A stretch of DNA of 43,249 nucleotides. It comes from an uncultured Prevotella sp. (GTDB lineage: Bacteria > Bacteroidota > Bacteroidia > Bacteroidales > Bacteroidaceae). Shown piece by piece: positions 1-6,082 of the stretch (within the stretch, counting starts at the first letter, position 1; every line of letters starts with the position of its first letter). The DNA lies in the NCBI GenBank assembly GCA_946183415.1, contig CAMHAM010000022.1, forward strand, positions 1-43,249, written 5' to 3'. Both the position numbers and the translations under genes were made by a program. The notes beneath the pieces were generated by a model that saw only the letters and a list, made by a program, of their open reading frames with translations, ran no database searches and was not told the origin of the DNA.

Positions 1-372
1 GATTTGCATAATCCGCTGTTCACTTGGTTTTGAGATACCGTAGATGTATCTGGCCAGCAGGCTCTTGTTGATGCCGATTGCACGAGCCACTTCAGACACA
101 TTCAGCCAAGGACAGCGCTTGAACATGGCAGCAACCTCGTTATCTTCGTTGGGCTCGGTGGTCTCGTAGAAACTTGAAATGTGCATGTCTGCATCAAGTT
201 CTTCCCATCGGATGGCCCTTCCTTCATCTTCTATCGTGTAGTTGTTGCGCTGTTCTGTCGTTGCTTCTTCCAGTTCGGGGTATGCCTCCAGCGGGCGGCT
301 CAAGACCCGACCATTCATTGTACGCATATAAATCCGATGCCTGTCAAACCATAAATTCTTAATCTTTTCCAT
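1..372 (-). CDS. DUF2442 family protein with C-terminal helix-turn-helix (partial, runs off window)
   Basis: Minus-strand reading from ATG at 372 is open for 124 codons to the window edge, so the C-terminus is missing. The N-terminal ~70 residues (beginning MEKIKNLWFDRHRIYM, with RPLEAYPEL and an IRWEELDADMHI segment) look like DUF2442, a small family that reads out as 'colour by gene position' next to DUF4160. Residues ~95-124 (WLNVSEVARAIGINKSLLARYIYG) look like a HTH/XRE-type DNA-binding segment. A good ribosome site (GGGAGG) lies 6-11 bases upstream of the ATG. It follows the DUF4160 gene with a 13-base gap, so the two form one operon. No biochemical function is established for this pair; a DNA-binding or toxin-antitoxin-like role is inference. 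Confidence 0.75.
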   Translation of the reverse strand, partial: MEKIKNLWFDRHRIYMRTMNGRVLSRPLEAYPELEEATTEQRNNYTIEDEGRAIRWEELDADMHISSFYETTEPNEDNEVAAMFKRCPWLNVSEVARAIGINKSLLARYIYGISKPSEQRIMQI

Positions 373-385
373 ACAAATCCTCCCT

Positions 386-619
386 TTATCCAAATCTTTT
401 ATGCCATTCGGCGATGAAATTCTCTCTATATATGCCGCACGTGTCGACTGCTGTTCTCAATTCCTGTTCTTTCAAACCATGATTGTACACGACTCTGACA
501 TCGTTCTCTATTTCGATTTTCGCCAATTTCCCACCGCATTCTACATGTACGTGAATAGGCTGGTGCTCATCCAAATAGAAAAAGAACCGAAGTCCAAATA
601 TCCTCAATAATGTAGGCAT
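386..619 (-). CDS. DUF4160 family protein
   Basis: 77-residue protein starting MPTLLRIFGLRFFFYLDEH with the typical 'HQPIHVHVECGGKLAKIE' core, matching the usual DUF4160 length and opening. A longer frame would begin at a TTG at 637, but that codon lies inside the -7 promoter box (635-642), so ATG at 619 is the start. It is the first gene of a two-gene operon with the DUF2442 protein. DUF4160/DUF2442 pairs are widespread in bacteria and of unknown function; I cannot assign an activity. No signal peptide or membrane segment is seen. Confidence 0.8.
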   Translation of the reverse strand: MPTLLRIFGLRFFFYLDEHQPIHVHVECGGKLAKIEIENDVRVVYNHGLKEQELRTAVDTCGIYRENFIAEWHKRFG

Positions 620-634
620 ATCTTCATTTTTCTG

Positions 635-666
635 CAAATGTAGGTATAAATTTTTATATCTCCAAA
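635..666 (-). promoter_or_regulatory. Promoter of DUF4160-DUF2442 operon
   Basis: Read on the minus strand: TTTG (666-663), 20 bases, TACATTTG (642-635). This fits the Bacteroidota -33/-7 consensus (TTTG, ~19-20, TAnnTTTG). The leader to the ATG at 619 would be only about ten bases. Confidence 0.6.
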
Positions 667-709
667 CTTTATCGCATAAAATTCGTAAATGATTGGGAAT
701 TTGTTTTCG

Positions 710-1327
710 TCAGAAGGGCTTCTCTTCGGGCTTGAAGAAGAGCGTCCAGCGGTAGAGGTTGCAGCCGACGAAGTTGCCGAGCACCTCGCTGACGTAGACG
801 ATGAGGACATCAGTCTGGAGGAGCAGGTCGGCTGGCGAGACGAGGAAATAGAAGGCGTCGGCGATGGAGTGGGCGAAGCCGCAGAGGATGAAGACGGGCA
901 CACCCAACAGCAACGGCAGCATCTTTCCCTTGCGGGCGAACTCGACGGCGGTGGTCATGATGAAACCGCAGCCGATGGCCAGCAGGAAGCATGCCCATGG
1001 GCCTTTCGCCAAGCGTCCGGCAAGGATCTTCGAGGCGGGCTCGATGCAGTCGGGCTGGGCGTAGGCGATCATCCAGGCAGAGAGTAGACAGCCCACAATA
1101 TTGCCCAAGAGCACTACGCAGAGCATCGTCCAGTCGCCCTGACGACGGATGAAGCCGGCGGTGCCGGTATAGAGTTTCAGACCATAATAGACGACGGTGG
1201 TGAGGCCAAAGGCGAAGAGCACAGCTCCGGCAACGCCGCCGACCCGTAGGTTGACCACGCAGCCGATGGAGATGCAGATGCCAGCCAGGATGGCCAGAGG
1301 AAAGGTTTCGCGCAGGAATTTTTGCAT
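710..1327 (-). CDS. Formate/nitrite transporter (FNT) family channel
   Basis: About 205 residues with six hydrophobic segments. Family-like motifs include GICISIGCVVNL, LLGNIVGCLLSAW, KGPWACFLLAIGCG and CGFAHSIADAFYF followed by EVLGNFVGC. These resemble the FocA/NirC fold, which passes small monovalent anions (formate, nitrite, hydrosulfide) across the inner membrane. It is shorter than the usual 260-280 residues and lacks the long termini, so substrate is open. The start is ATG at 1327 (MQKFLRETF). A longer TTG start at 1351 overlaps the -7 box (1356-1349) and is rejected. It is a single gene, divergent from the MFS-like gene. Confidence 0.8.
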   Translation of the reverse strand: MQKFLRETFPLAILAGICISIGCVVNLRVGGVAGAVLFAFGLTTVVYYGLKLYTGTAGFIRRQGDWTMLCVVLLGNIVGCLLSAWMIAYAQPDCIEPASKILAGRLAKGPWACFLLAIGCGFIMTTAVEFARKGKMLPLLLGVPVFILCGFAHSIADAFYFLVSPADLLLQTDVLIVYVSEVLGNFVGCNLYRWTLFFKPEEKPF

Positions 1328-1348
1328 ATTCGTATCTGTTAGTTGCCG

Positions 1349-1380
1349 CAAAGGTAGGCATTATTTCTGAATCGTGCAAG
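1349..1380 (-). promoter_or_regulatory. Promoter of FNT channel gene
   Basis: Minus strand: CTTG at 1380-1377, 20 bases, TACCTTTG at 1356-1349. The -7 box is perfect; the -33 box has one mismatch (CTTG for TTTG). Confidence 0.6.
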
Positions 1381-1446
1381 GATTTGGCGGAAGTTTTTAG
1401 CGATGACTTTTTCCCGCTTATTGTTGGTGGTTTGGAATTTTGTTTG

Positions 1447-1454
1447 TACTTTTG
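1447..1454 (+). promoter_or_regulatory. -7 box of MFS-like membrane protein gene
   Basis: TACTTTTG fits TAnnTTTG and lies 22 bases before the ATG at 1477. A TTG-rich stretch near 1421-1426 could serve as the -33 element, but this is weak. Confidence 0.5.
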
Positions 1455-1476
1455 CAGAGACAAACGGACGAAAGAG

Positions 1477-2106
1477 ATGCAGAATGCACGGTTGATAGGA
1501 CTCTGTAGTGTGCAGCACTTCCTGGTTGATGGGTTGTGTGTATGCTGTCTGTTCCTATTGGCGAGGGCGTATGGCGACTGCCTTGCGGCTTATGGCGACT
1601 GTCTGGGCATGGAAGCAGTGTTGATGTATAGCGTGCTGGCTTTTGTGTCGCAGCCGCTGACGGGAATGATGGCCGACGGCCTGAAGGCGCGCCACAGGCT
1701 GCTTGTCGTATCGTCGCTGCTGCTAACGCTGGCTGTGGCTGTCGCTTCTCTGATAGCACTGCTGATGACAGAGGCGCTGAAGGTGATGGAGGGCGCTACG
1801 GGCGAGTGGCTGCTGATGCTGGTGGCCGTCCTGCTGGGTGCAGGCAACTCGCTTTTCCATGTATGGGGTGGCAAAAAGACGGTGATATGTATGGGCAACG
1901 ACATGCGGGCGCTGGGCGTGTTTGTGTCGACAGGTGCTTTAGGGCTGTCCGTGGGGTTCGTCTGCTGCTCGTGGGTGCTGCTCTACGCGCTGCTGCTGGC
2001 CGTTGTGGCGCTGGGGATTGTGTATTTGAGGAGTGAGGAGTGTGGAGTGTGGAGTGAGGAGTGTGGAGTGAGGAGTGAGGAGTGTGGAGTGAGGAGTGAA
2101 ACATAA
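1477..2106 (+). CDS. Half-size MFS-like membrane protein with repeat-encoded C-terminus
   Basis: 209 residues from ATG at 1477 (MQNARLIGLCSVQHFLVDGLC). The longer frame from 1384 spans the promoter and is rejected. About six hydrophobic helices are visible. QPLTGMMADGLKARHRLL resembles the MFS loop between helices 2 and 3 (GxxxDxxxRR-like), and GAGNSLFHVWGGKK-GVFVSTGALGLSVG resembles the second part of an MFS N-terminal half. A full MFS protein has ~400 residues, so this is either a naturally half-size family member or a remnant. The last ~24 residues (SEECGVW/SEECGVR repeated) are translated from a tandem 7-bp DNA repeat (2031-2100) and are unlikely to be part of the fold. The function is unknown. 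Confidence 0.65.
   Translation: MQNARLIGLCSVQHFLVDGLCVCCLFLLARAYGDCLAAYGDCLGMEAVLMYSVLAFVSQPLTGMMADGLKARHRLLVVSSLLLTLAVAVASLIALLMTEALKVMEGATGEWLLMLVAVLLGAGNSLFHVWGGKKTVICMGNDMRALGVFVSTGALGLSVGFVCCSWVLLYALLLAVVALGIVYLRSEECGVWSEECGVRSEECGVRSET
2031..2100 (+). repeat. Tandem heptamer repeat, 10 copies of GAGTGWG
   Basis: Ten uninterrupted 7-bp units alternate GAGTGAG and GAGTGTG (last one GAGTGAA), arranged mostly as a 21-bp higher-order unit. The repeat forms the 3' end of the MFS-like gene and lies just upstream of the GTG start of the PAP2 gene. Copy-number change by one unit would shift the reading frame. Confidence 0.95.
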
Positions 2107-2130
2107 AAAGCGTGAAGTAATAAGCAAAAA

Positions 2131-3090
2131 GTGGATAGTTTAAAGGATTTATTCAAAATCGAGAAAAAGCCTCGCAAGGGACTGATTCCTATGGAGTGGG
2201 TTGTCGTGAGCTATATGCTACTGACGACACTGGTGATACTCTTCACCTATACAAAGTTGGTCAACCCTGAGTCGATGCTCTGGGGGCGCTTCCGTATACT
2301 CGCCACCATCGTTGCACTTTGGGGCGTCTATCGCATGGTGCCCTGCGGCTTCTTGATGTTCTGGAGGATTGCAATACAGATGTTACTATTGTCGTGGTGG
2401 TATCCTGACACGTATGAGATCAATCGCATCTTCCCCAACCTTGACCACATCTTCGCCTCGTGGGAGCAACAGCTCTTCGGCTGTCAGCCTGCCTTGTTGT
2501 TCTCCCAAGCCTTCACGAGTCCTGTGTTCAGCGAACTGATGCACATGGGCTATGCCTCGTATTATCCGCTGATCTTCTTGATATCGCTCTTCTATTTCTT
2601 CTGCCGCCGTCAGGAGTTCGAGCGCATCACGCTTATCATCCTCACCGCATTTTTCATCTATTACGTCATCTTCGTCTTCCTGCCAGTGACGGGACCTCAG
2701 TATTACTATCTGGCAGCAGGAGTAGAACAGATTGCCCATGGTGTATTTCCTAATGTACACGATTATTTCGCCACCCATACTGAGGCCCTGACCATACCAG
2801 GTTGGAACGAGGGATTCTTCTACAATTTTGTGGCGGGTGCCCACGCTACGGGCGAGCGCCCCACAGCAGCCTTCCCAAGCAGCCATGTAGGTATCACCTC
2901 TATCCTGATGTTACTGGCCTGGCACTCAAAAAACAGGAAATTGTTTTTCGGCATTCTCCCCTTCTATATCCTGATGTGTTTTGCCACCGTCTATATCCAG
3001 GCACACTACGTCATCGACGTGTTTGCGGGGTGGATCTCGGCCATTACCATCTATAGCGTTTTGTTTTTTTTCACAAAAAAATTTGTTTGA
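2131..3090 (+). CDS. PAP2-superfamily membrane phosphatase/transferase
   Basis: 319 residues if GTG at 2131 is used (DSLKDLFKIEKKPRKGLIP). An ATG at 2191 (MEWVVVSYML) is the alternative; the basic pre-membrane segment makes the longer form plausible. About eight hydrophobic helices are present. The C-terminal part carries PAP2 signature pieces: FLPVTGP, AFPSSHVG (catalytic SSH-type motif) and AHYVIDVFAGW (H...D motif). PAP2 enzymes act on lipid or sugar phosphates at the membrane outer face; the arrangement also resembles inositol-phosphoceramide-synthase-type proteins, but the substrate cannot be read from sequence. It starts 24 bases after the MFS-like gene and is probably cotranscribed with it. 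Confidence 0.75.
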   Translation: MDSLKDLFKIEKKPRKGLIPMEWVVVSYMLLTTLVILFTYTKLVNPESMLWGRFRILATIVALWGVYRMVPCGFLMFWRIAIQMLLLSWWYPDTYEINRIFPNLDHIFASWEQQLFGCQPALLFSQAFTSPVFSELMHMGYASYYPLIFLISLFYFFCRRQEFERITLIILTAFFIYYVIFVFLPVTGPQYYYLAAGVEQIAHGVFPNVHDYFATHTEALTIPGWNEGFFYNFVAGAHATGERPTAAFPSSHVGITSILMLLAWHSKNRKLFFGILPFYILMCFATVYIQAHYVIDVFAGWISAITIYSVLFFFTKKFV

Positions 3091-3113
3091 TTCAGAATAA
3101 ATGCTTACCTTTG
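3082..3113 (+). promoter_or_regulatory. Promoter of greA-HIT operon
   Basis: TTTG at 3082-3085 (inside the end of the PAP2 gene), 20 bases, TACCTTTG at 3106-3113. It is followed by a ~120-base leader before the greA ATG, far longer than other leaders here. Confidence 0.7.
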
Positions 3114-3146
3114 CAGCAGATAAGTAAGGATAAGACATATTAAATC

Positions 3147-3190
3147 AAGGATTCCGACACGACAACTTTGTCGGAATTCTTTGTTTTATG
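3147..3190 (+). terminator. Terminator-like hairpin in the greA leader
   Basis: Arms 3147-3159 (AAGGATTCCGACA) and 3169-3181 pair over 13 bp with one G-T wobble. The loop has 9 bases and is followed by TTGTTTTATG. It lies between the greA promoter and greA, with no gene between, so it may act as an attenuator or make a short leader RNA of about 70 bases. Confidence 0.6.
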
Positions 3191-3234
3191 TCTGTCTAAA
3201 CAACAAGTTAATTAAAAACAAATAAAGAATAACT

Positions 3235-3702
3235 ATGGCTTATATGTCACAAGAAGGCTACGACAAACTGATAGCCGAACTGAAACGCTTAGAAAGTATT
3301 GAGCGCCCCAAGGCCTCAGCAGCCATTGCAGAGGCGCGCGAGAAGGGCGACTTGAGTGAGAATTCTGAGTATGATGCCGCCAAGGAGGCTCAGGCACATC
3401 TCGAAGACAAGATCAACCAGCTGAAGGTGACGATCTCAGAGGCAAAGGTGGTAGACACGAGCCGCCTGAGCACGGATGCCGTGCAGATCCTGTCGAAGGT
3501 AGAGATGACCAATCTGGCCAACAAGGCCAAGATGACCTACACCATCGTCAGTGAGAGTGAGGCAAACCTCCGCGAGGGTAAGATCTCTATCAAGACCCCC
3601 ATTGCCCAAGGTTTGCTGAACCACAAAGTGGGCGACGAGGTGGAAGTGAAGATTCCCCGTGGCACGATCAAACTGCGTATTGACAAAATTACAGTTGGAT
3701 AA
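3235..3702 (+). CDS. greA: Transcription elongation factor GreA
   Basis: 155 residues, full length for GreA. The N-terminal coiled coil (residues ~1-75) carries the family pattern EAREKGDLSENSEYDAAKEAQ, whose acidic tip (GDLSENSEY) enters the RNA polymerase secondary channel to stimulate cleavage of backtracked RNA. The C-terminal FKBP-like domain ends with TPIAQGLLNHKVGDEV and IKLRIDKI. GreA is a soluble cytoplasmic protein. The start is ATG at 3235 (MAYMSQEGYDKL). The HIT gene begins 2 bases after its stop, so both are one operon. The long leader with a terminator-like hairpin suggests control at the level of premature termination. Confidence 0.97.
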   Translation: MAYMSQEGYDKLIAELKRLESIERPKASAAIAEAREKGDLSENSEYDAAKEAQAHLEDKINQLKVTISEAKVVDTSRLSTDAVQILSKVEMTNLANKAKMTYTIVSESEANLREGKISIKTPIAQGLLNHKVGDEVEVKIPRGTIKLRIDKITVG

Positions 3703-3704
3703 GT

Positions 3705-4097
3705 ATGGATATATTCAGTAAGATTGCTGCTGGTGAGATTCCCAGCTACAAGTGCGCAGAGAACGAGAAGTTCTACGCATTCCTCGACATCAATCCGCTG
3801 GTGAAGGGTCACACACTGGTGATTCCTCGCCGCGAGGTGGACTACATCTTCGATATGGAGGATGATGAGATAGCCGAGTTCCAGGTGTTTGCCAAGCGAG
3901 TAGCCAAGGCCATTGGCAAGGCGTTCCCCTGTAAGAAGGTGGCCCAGGTGGTACTTGGTCTCGAAGTGCCCCATGCTCATATCCACCTCATTCCGATGCA
4001 GTCGGAAGGGGATGTGGATTTCCGGCGTGAGAAACTGAAGCTTACACCAGAGGAGTTTCAGGAAATTGCCAAGAAGATACGTGATGAGTTTGTGTGA
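3705..4097 (+). CDS. HIT family nucleotide-binding hydrolase (HINT-like)
   Basis: 130 residues with the histidine triad VPHAHIHLIP near residues 89-98 and the conserved N-terminal DIFSKIAAGEIPSYKCAEN and DINPLVKGHTLVIPR. HINT-type enzymes hydrolyse nucleotide phosphoramidates or adenylates in the cytoplasm. The gene is translationally close to greA (2-base gap). Its stop codon directly abuts the stop of the convergent mannose-1-phosphate guanylyltransferase gene, and its C-terminal DEFV is written within a perfect palindrome. Confidence 0.93.
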   Translation: MDIFSKIAAGEIPSYKCAENEKFYAFLDINPLVKGHTLVIPRREVDYIFDMEDDEIAEFQVFAKRVAKAIGKAFPCKKVAQVVLGLEVPHAHIHLIPMQSEGDVDFRREKLKLTPEEFQEIAKKIRDEFV

Positions 4098-4112
4098 TTA
4101 CACAAACTCATC
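4083..4112. terminator. Coding palindrome between convergent genes, probable bidirectional terminator
   Basis: GATGAGTTTGTGT (4083-4095) and its exact reverse complement (4100-4112) surround a 4-base loop. The two stop codons (4095-4097 plus strand, 4098-4100 minus strand) lie at its centre, so the hairpin is made entirely of the last codons of both genes. It lacks a long T tract. Confidence 0.65.
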
Positions 4113-5192
4113 GCCGTATTTGATCCTTACTTCATTCACGTATTTCTTCACCATCGAGCTGTTGTCGCTCTTCTTGCAGATCATCAGCACGTCGCCCTGC
4201 TCAGCCACGATATAGCCCTCAAGACCATTAAACACGCCAAGCTTCCCCTTCGGCAGGCGGATGATGTTGTTGTGGCAGTCCTCGAGCATCACCTCCGAGT
4301 CGAGTATCACATTATCATCCTTCACCTTGCTCATCACCTCATAGACAGCGTGCCACGTGCCGAGATCAGCCCAACCGAAGTCGCACTTCATCACATATAC
4401 GTCGCGGCTCTGCTCAAGGATGGCATAGTCGAGCGAGAGGTTCGGATAGCGGGGATAGTTCTCTGCCACATACTCCATCTCCTCGTCGTATGTATAGTCT
4501 GGTTTCTCAAACTTCAGATTACGCAGCACAACGGGGAAGAGTTTCTCGAAGTTATGGGTCAGATGGCGCGCATTCGAGATAAAGATGCCCGTGTTCCAAT
4601 AGAACTCGCCACTCTTCATGAACATTTTCGCGAACTCGCGCTCGGGCTTCTCCGTAAACGACTTCACCTTATACACCTCAGGCTTACAGCTTTGGTCACC
4701 AATCTGGATATAGCCATAGCCAGGCTCCGGCCTCGTGGGCTTTACCCCCATGGCTATGAGCACATCGTTCTCCGAGACATATCTTATGCCTACATCGATG
4801 CTGTGCGCAAACTGTACAGCATTGAGTACCAGCTGGTCCGACGGTGAGATAATCACATTGGCATCAGGGTTCTCGCGCAGGATACGCATCGTAGCCCAAG
4901 CCACGCTGGGAGCCGTGTTACGATGGATTGGCTCCACGATGACATTATGCTCATGCACCTCGGGCAACTGAGTTCTTACCAGATCGAAGTATTCCCTGCA
5001 CGTACATATATATATATTCTCTTTGGGCAACATTACGGCGAAGCGGTCAAATGTCGCCTGAAGCTGGGTCCTGCCCGTGCCGAAAAGGTCAACGAACTGT
5101 TTAGGATACTTTTCACGGCTCACTGGCCACAACCGTTGTCCACGGCCTCCAGCCAGAATCACGCAGTAGTTTCTCTTGTCTGTTGTTTCCAT
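4098..5192 (-). CDS. manC: Mannose-1-phosphate guanylyltransferase
   Basis: 364 residues. The N-terminal nucleotidyltransferase signature ILAGGRGQRLWPVSREKYPKQF is followed by FVDLFGTGRTQLQAT, EPIHRNTAPSVAWAT and VKSFTEKPE, all typical of GDP-mannose pyrophosphorylase. The enzyme makes GDP-mannose from mannose-1-phosphate and GTP for glycan synthesis, in the cytoplasm. It is the short form without the C-terminal phosphomannose-isomerase cupin domain. The C-terminus (KYGDEFV) is encoded in a palindrome shared with the HIT gene. ATG at 5192 is preceded by a plausible promoter (5253-5222). Confidence 0.93.
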   Translation of the reverse strand: METTDKRNYCVILAGGRGQRLWPVSREKYPKQFVDLFGTGRTQLQATFDRFAVMLPKENIYICTCREYFDLVRTQLPEVHEHNVIVEPIHRNTAPSVAWATMRILRENPDANVIISPSDQLVLNAVQFAHSIDVGIRYVSENDVLIAMGVKPTRPEPGYGYIQIGDQSCKPEVYKVKSFTEKPEREFAKMFMKSGEFYWNTGIFISNARHLTHNFEKLFPVVLRNLKFEKPDYTYDEEMEYVAENYPRYPNLSLDYAILEQSRDVYVMKCDFGWADLGTWHAVYEVMSKVKDDNVILDSEVMLEDCHNNIIRLPKGKLGVFNGLEGYIVAEQGDVLMICKKSDNSSMVKKYVNEVRIKYGDEFV

Positions 5193-5221
5193 TCAATAGA
5201 TATTGGTTATAATTTATGGGG

Positions 5222-5253
5222 CGAAGATACGCATAATAGTTGATACTTACAAA
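5222..5253 (-). promoter_or_regulatory. Promoter of mannose-1-phosphate guanylyltransferase gene
   Basis: Minus strand: TTTG (5253-5250), 20 bases, TATCTTCG (5229-5222), one base off TAnnTTTG. Confidence 0.5.
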
Positions 5254-5279
5254 TATTTTTAAGTTTTTTATAAGAAACT

Positions 5280-5310
5280 TTTGTCATTTCAAAAAATAGT
5301 GTTACCTTTG
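5280..5310 (+). promoter_or_regulatory. Promoter of tRNA-Leu
   Basis: TTTG (5280-5283), exactly 19 bases, TACCTTTG (5303-5310): a full consensus Bacteroidota promoter 40 bases before the tRNA. Confidence 0.8.
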
Positions 5311-5349
5311 CACCCGCTTTCCGATGGGAATTCAGTTGCGTTGTATCTT

Positions 5350-5431
5350 GCCCAGATGGCGGAATCGGTAGACGCGCTGGTCTCAAACACCAGTGGGGCA
5401 ACCCGTGCCGGTTCGACCCCGGCTCTGGGTA
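5350..5431 (+). tRNA. tRNA-Leu (anticodon CAA)
   Basis: An 82-base class II tRNA. The acceptor arm is GCCCAGA/TCTGGGT, the anticodon arm CTGGT-CTCAAAC-ACCAG gives anticodon CAA (reads UUG), a long variable arm TGGGGCAACCCG follows, and the T arm is GCCGG-TTCGACC-CCGGC. It has discriminator A and no encoded CCA directly after. A strong promoter and a Rho-independent terminator bracket it, so it is a monocistronic tRNA gene. Confidence 0.95.
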
Positions 5432-5471
5432 CGAATTGTACCACGATGCGCTGGTCTCAACGAAAAGCAAG

Positions 5472-5504
5472 GTGCTGTAAGACAACAACTTACAGCACTT
5501 TTTT
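5472..5504 (+). terminator. Rho-independent terminator of tRNA-Leu
   Basis: Perfect 10-bp stem GTGCTGTAAG (5472-5481) / CTTACAGCAC (5489-5498), 7-base loop, then six T. Confidence 0.92.
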
Positions 5505-5564
5505 ATTTCTCCATATGCGCCCGATCTTCCCCACATTTTCCCCACATTTTAATTTCATTTTTAG

Positions 5565-5655
5565 AATTTGCATACACTGCATACACTAAGCATTTATTCT
5601 TCTGGCTACCAGTATGTTATCTTAGTGTATGCAGCGAAATTTTTGGTGTATGCAA
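5565..5655 (+). repeat. Left 91-bp inverted repeat
   Basis: It matches the reverse complement of 5976-6066 at 89 of 91 positions by eye. The arm is itself an interrupted palindrome: two GCATACACT units near 5570-5587 face AGTGTATGC (5624-5632) and GTGTATGC (5646-5653). TGCATACACTAAG pairs with CTTAGTGTATGCA inside the arm. Confidence 0.93.
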
Positions 5656-5975
5656 TGCCTTTGGGGGAGCACACAACAATACTTTTCTGATAATAAAAGG
5701 CCAATTATACAGAGATTGTCTGTTGGATTGTCCGCACACAATGGCATCTTATTGTTTGTCCCAGGGCATGGGATTTTCTGTCCCACGGCGTGGGACAAAC
5801 TTATATTATAGATTAACGATTTTAATTGTGGCCTTATTCACGATAAAGGTTGACCTGGGTTAAACTTTTTTTAAATTCACTTTGACTCGGCTTTACGTGC
5901 ACCAAAGCGGAGGTTGAATGCAACAAAACGGGGGTTTTAGATTATAAATCGAGGCTTTTATACCCCAAAAAGAGT
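5656..5975. other. Non-coding spacer between inverted repeats, with nested palindromes
   Basis: 320 bases with no convincing gene. At 5755-5799 two palindromes are stacked: TTTGTCCCA (5755-5763) pairs with TGGGACAAA (5791-5799), and GTCCCACG (5780-5787) pairs with CGTGGGAC (5789-5796). The rest is AT-rich. I see no transposase fragment. Confidence 0.6.
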
Positions 5976-6066
5976 TTGCATACACTAAAAATTTCGCTGC
6001 ATACACTAAGATAACATACTGGTAGTCAGAAGAATAAATGCTTAGTGTATGCAGTGTATGCAAATT
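5976..6066 (-). repeat. Right 91-bp inverted repeat
   Basis: Reverse complement of 5565-5655 with two differences. It ends 16 bases from the stop codon of the susR-like gene, so it may also serve as that gene's 3' hairpin. Confidence 0.93.
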
Positions 6067-6082
6067 ATAGCAAAAATCACGT

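Noticed and set aside
5629..5811. 60-codon frame inside the inverted-repeat element
   Set aside because: It begins inside the repeat arm and crosses nested palindromes; no recognisable motif and no ribosome site.
5393..5863. Open frame of 156 codons overlapping tRNA-Leu and the left inverted repeat
   Set aside because: It runs through the tRNA, its terminator and a palindromic repeat, and its composition is not protein-like.
5540..6080. CRISPR array considered because of repeated GCATACACT units
   Set aside because: Units are 8-9 bases, adjacent or mirrored, without regular spacers; no cas genes nearby.
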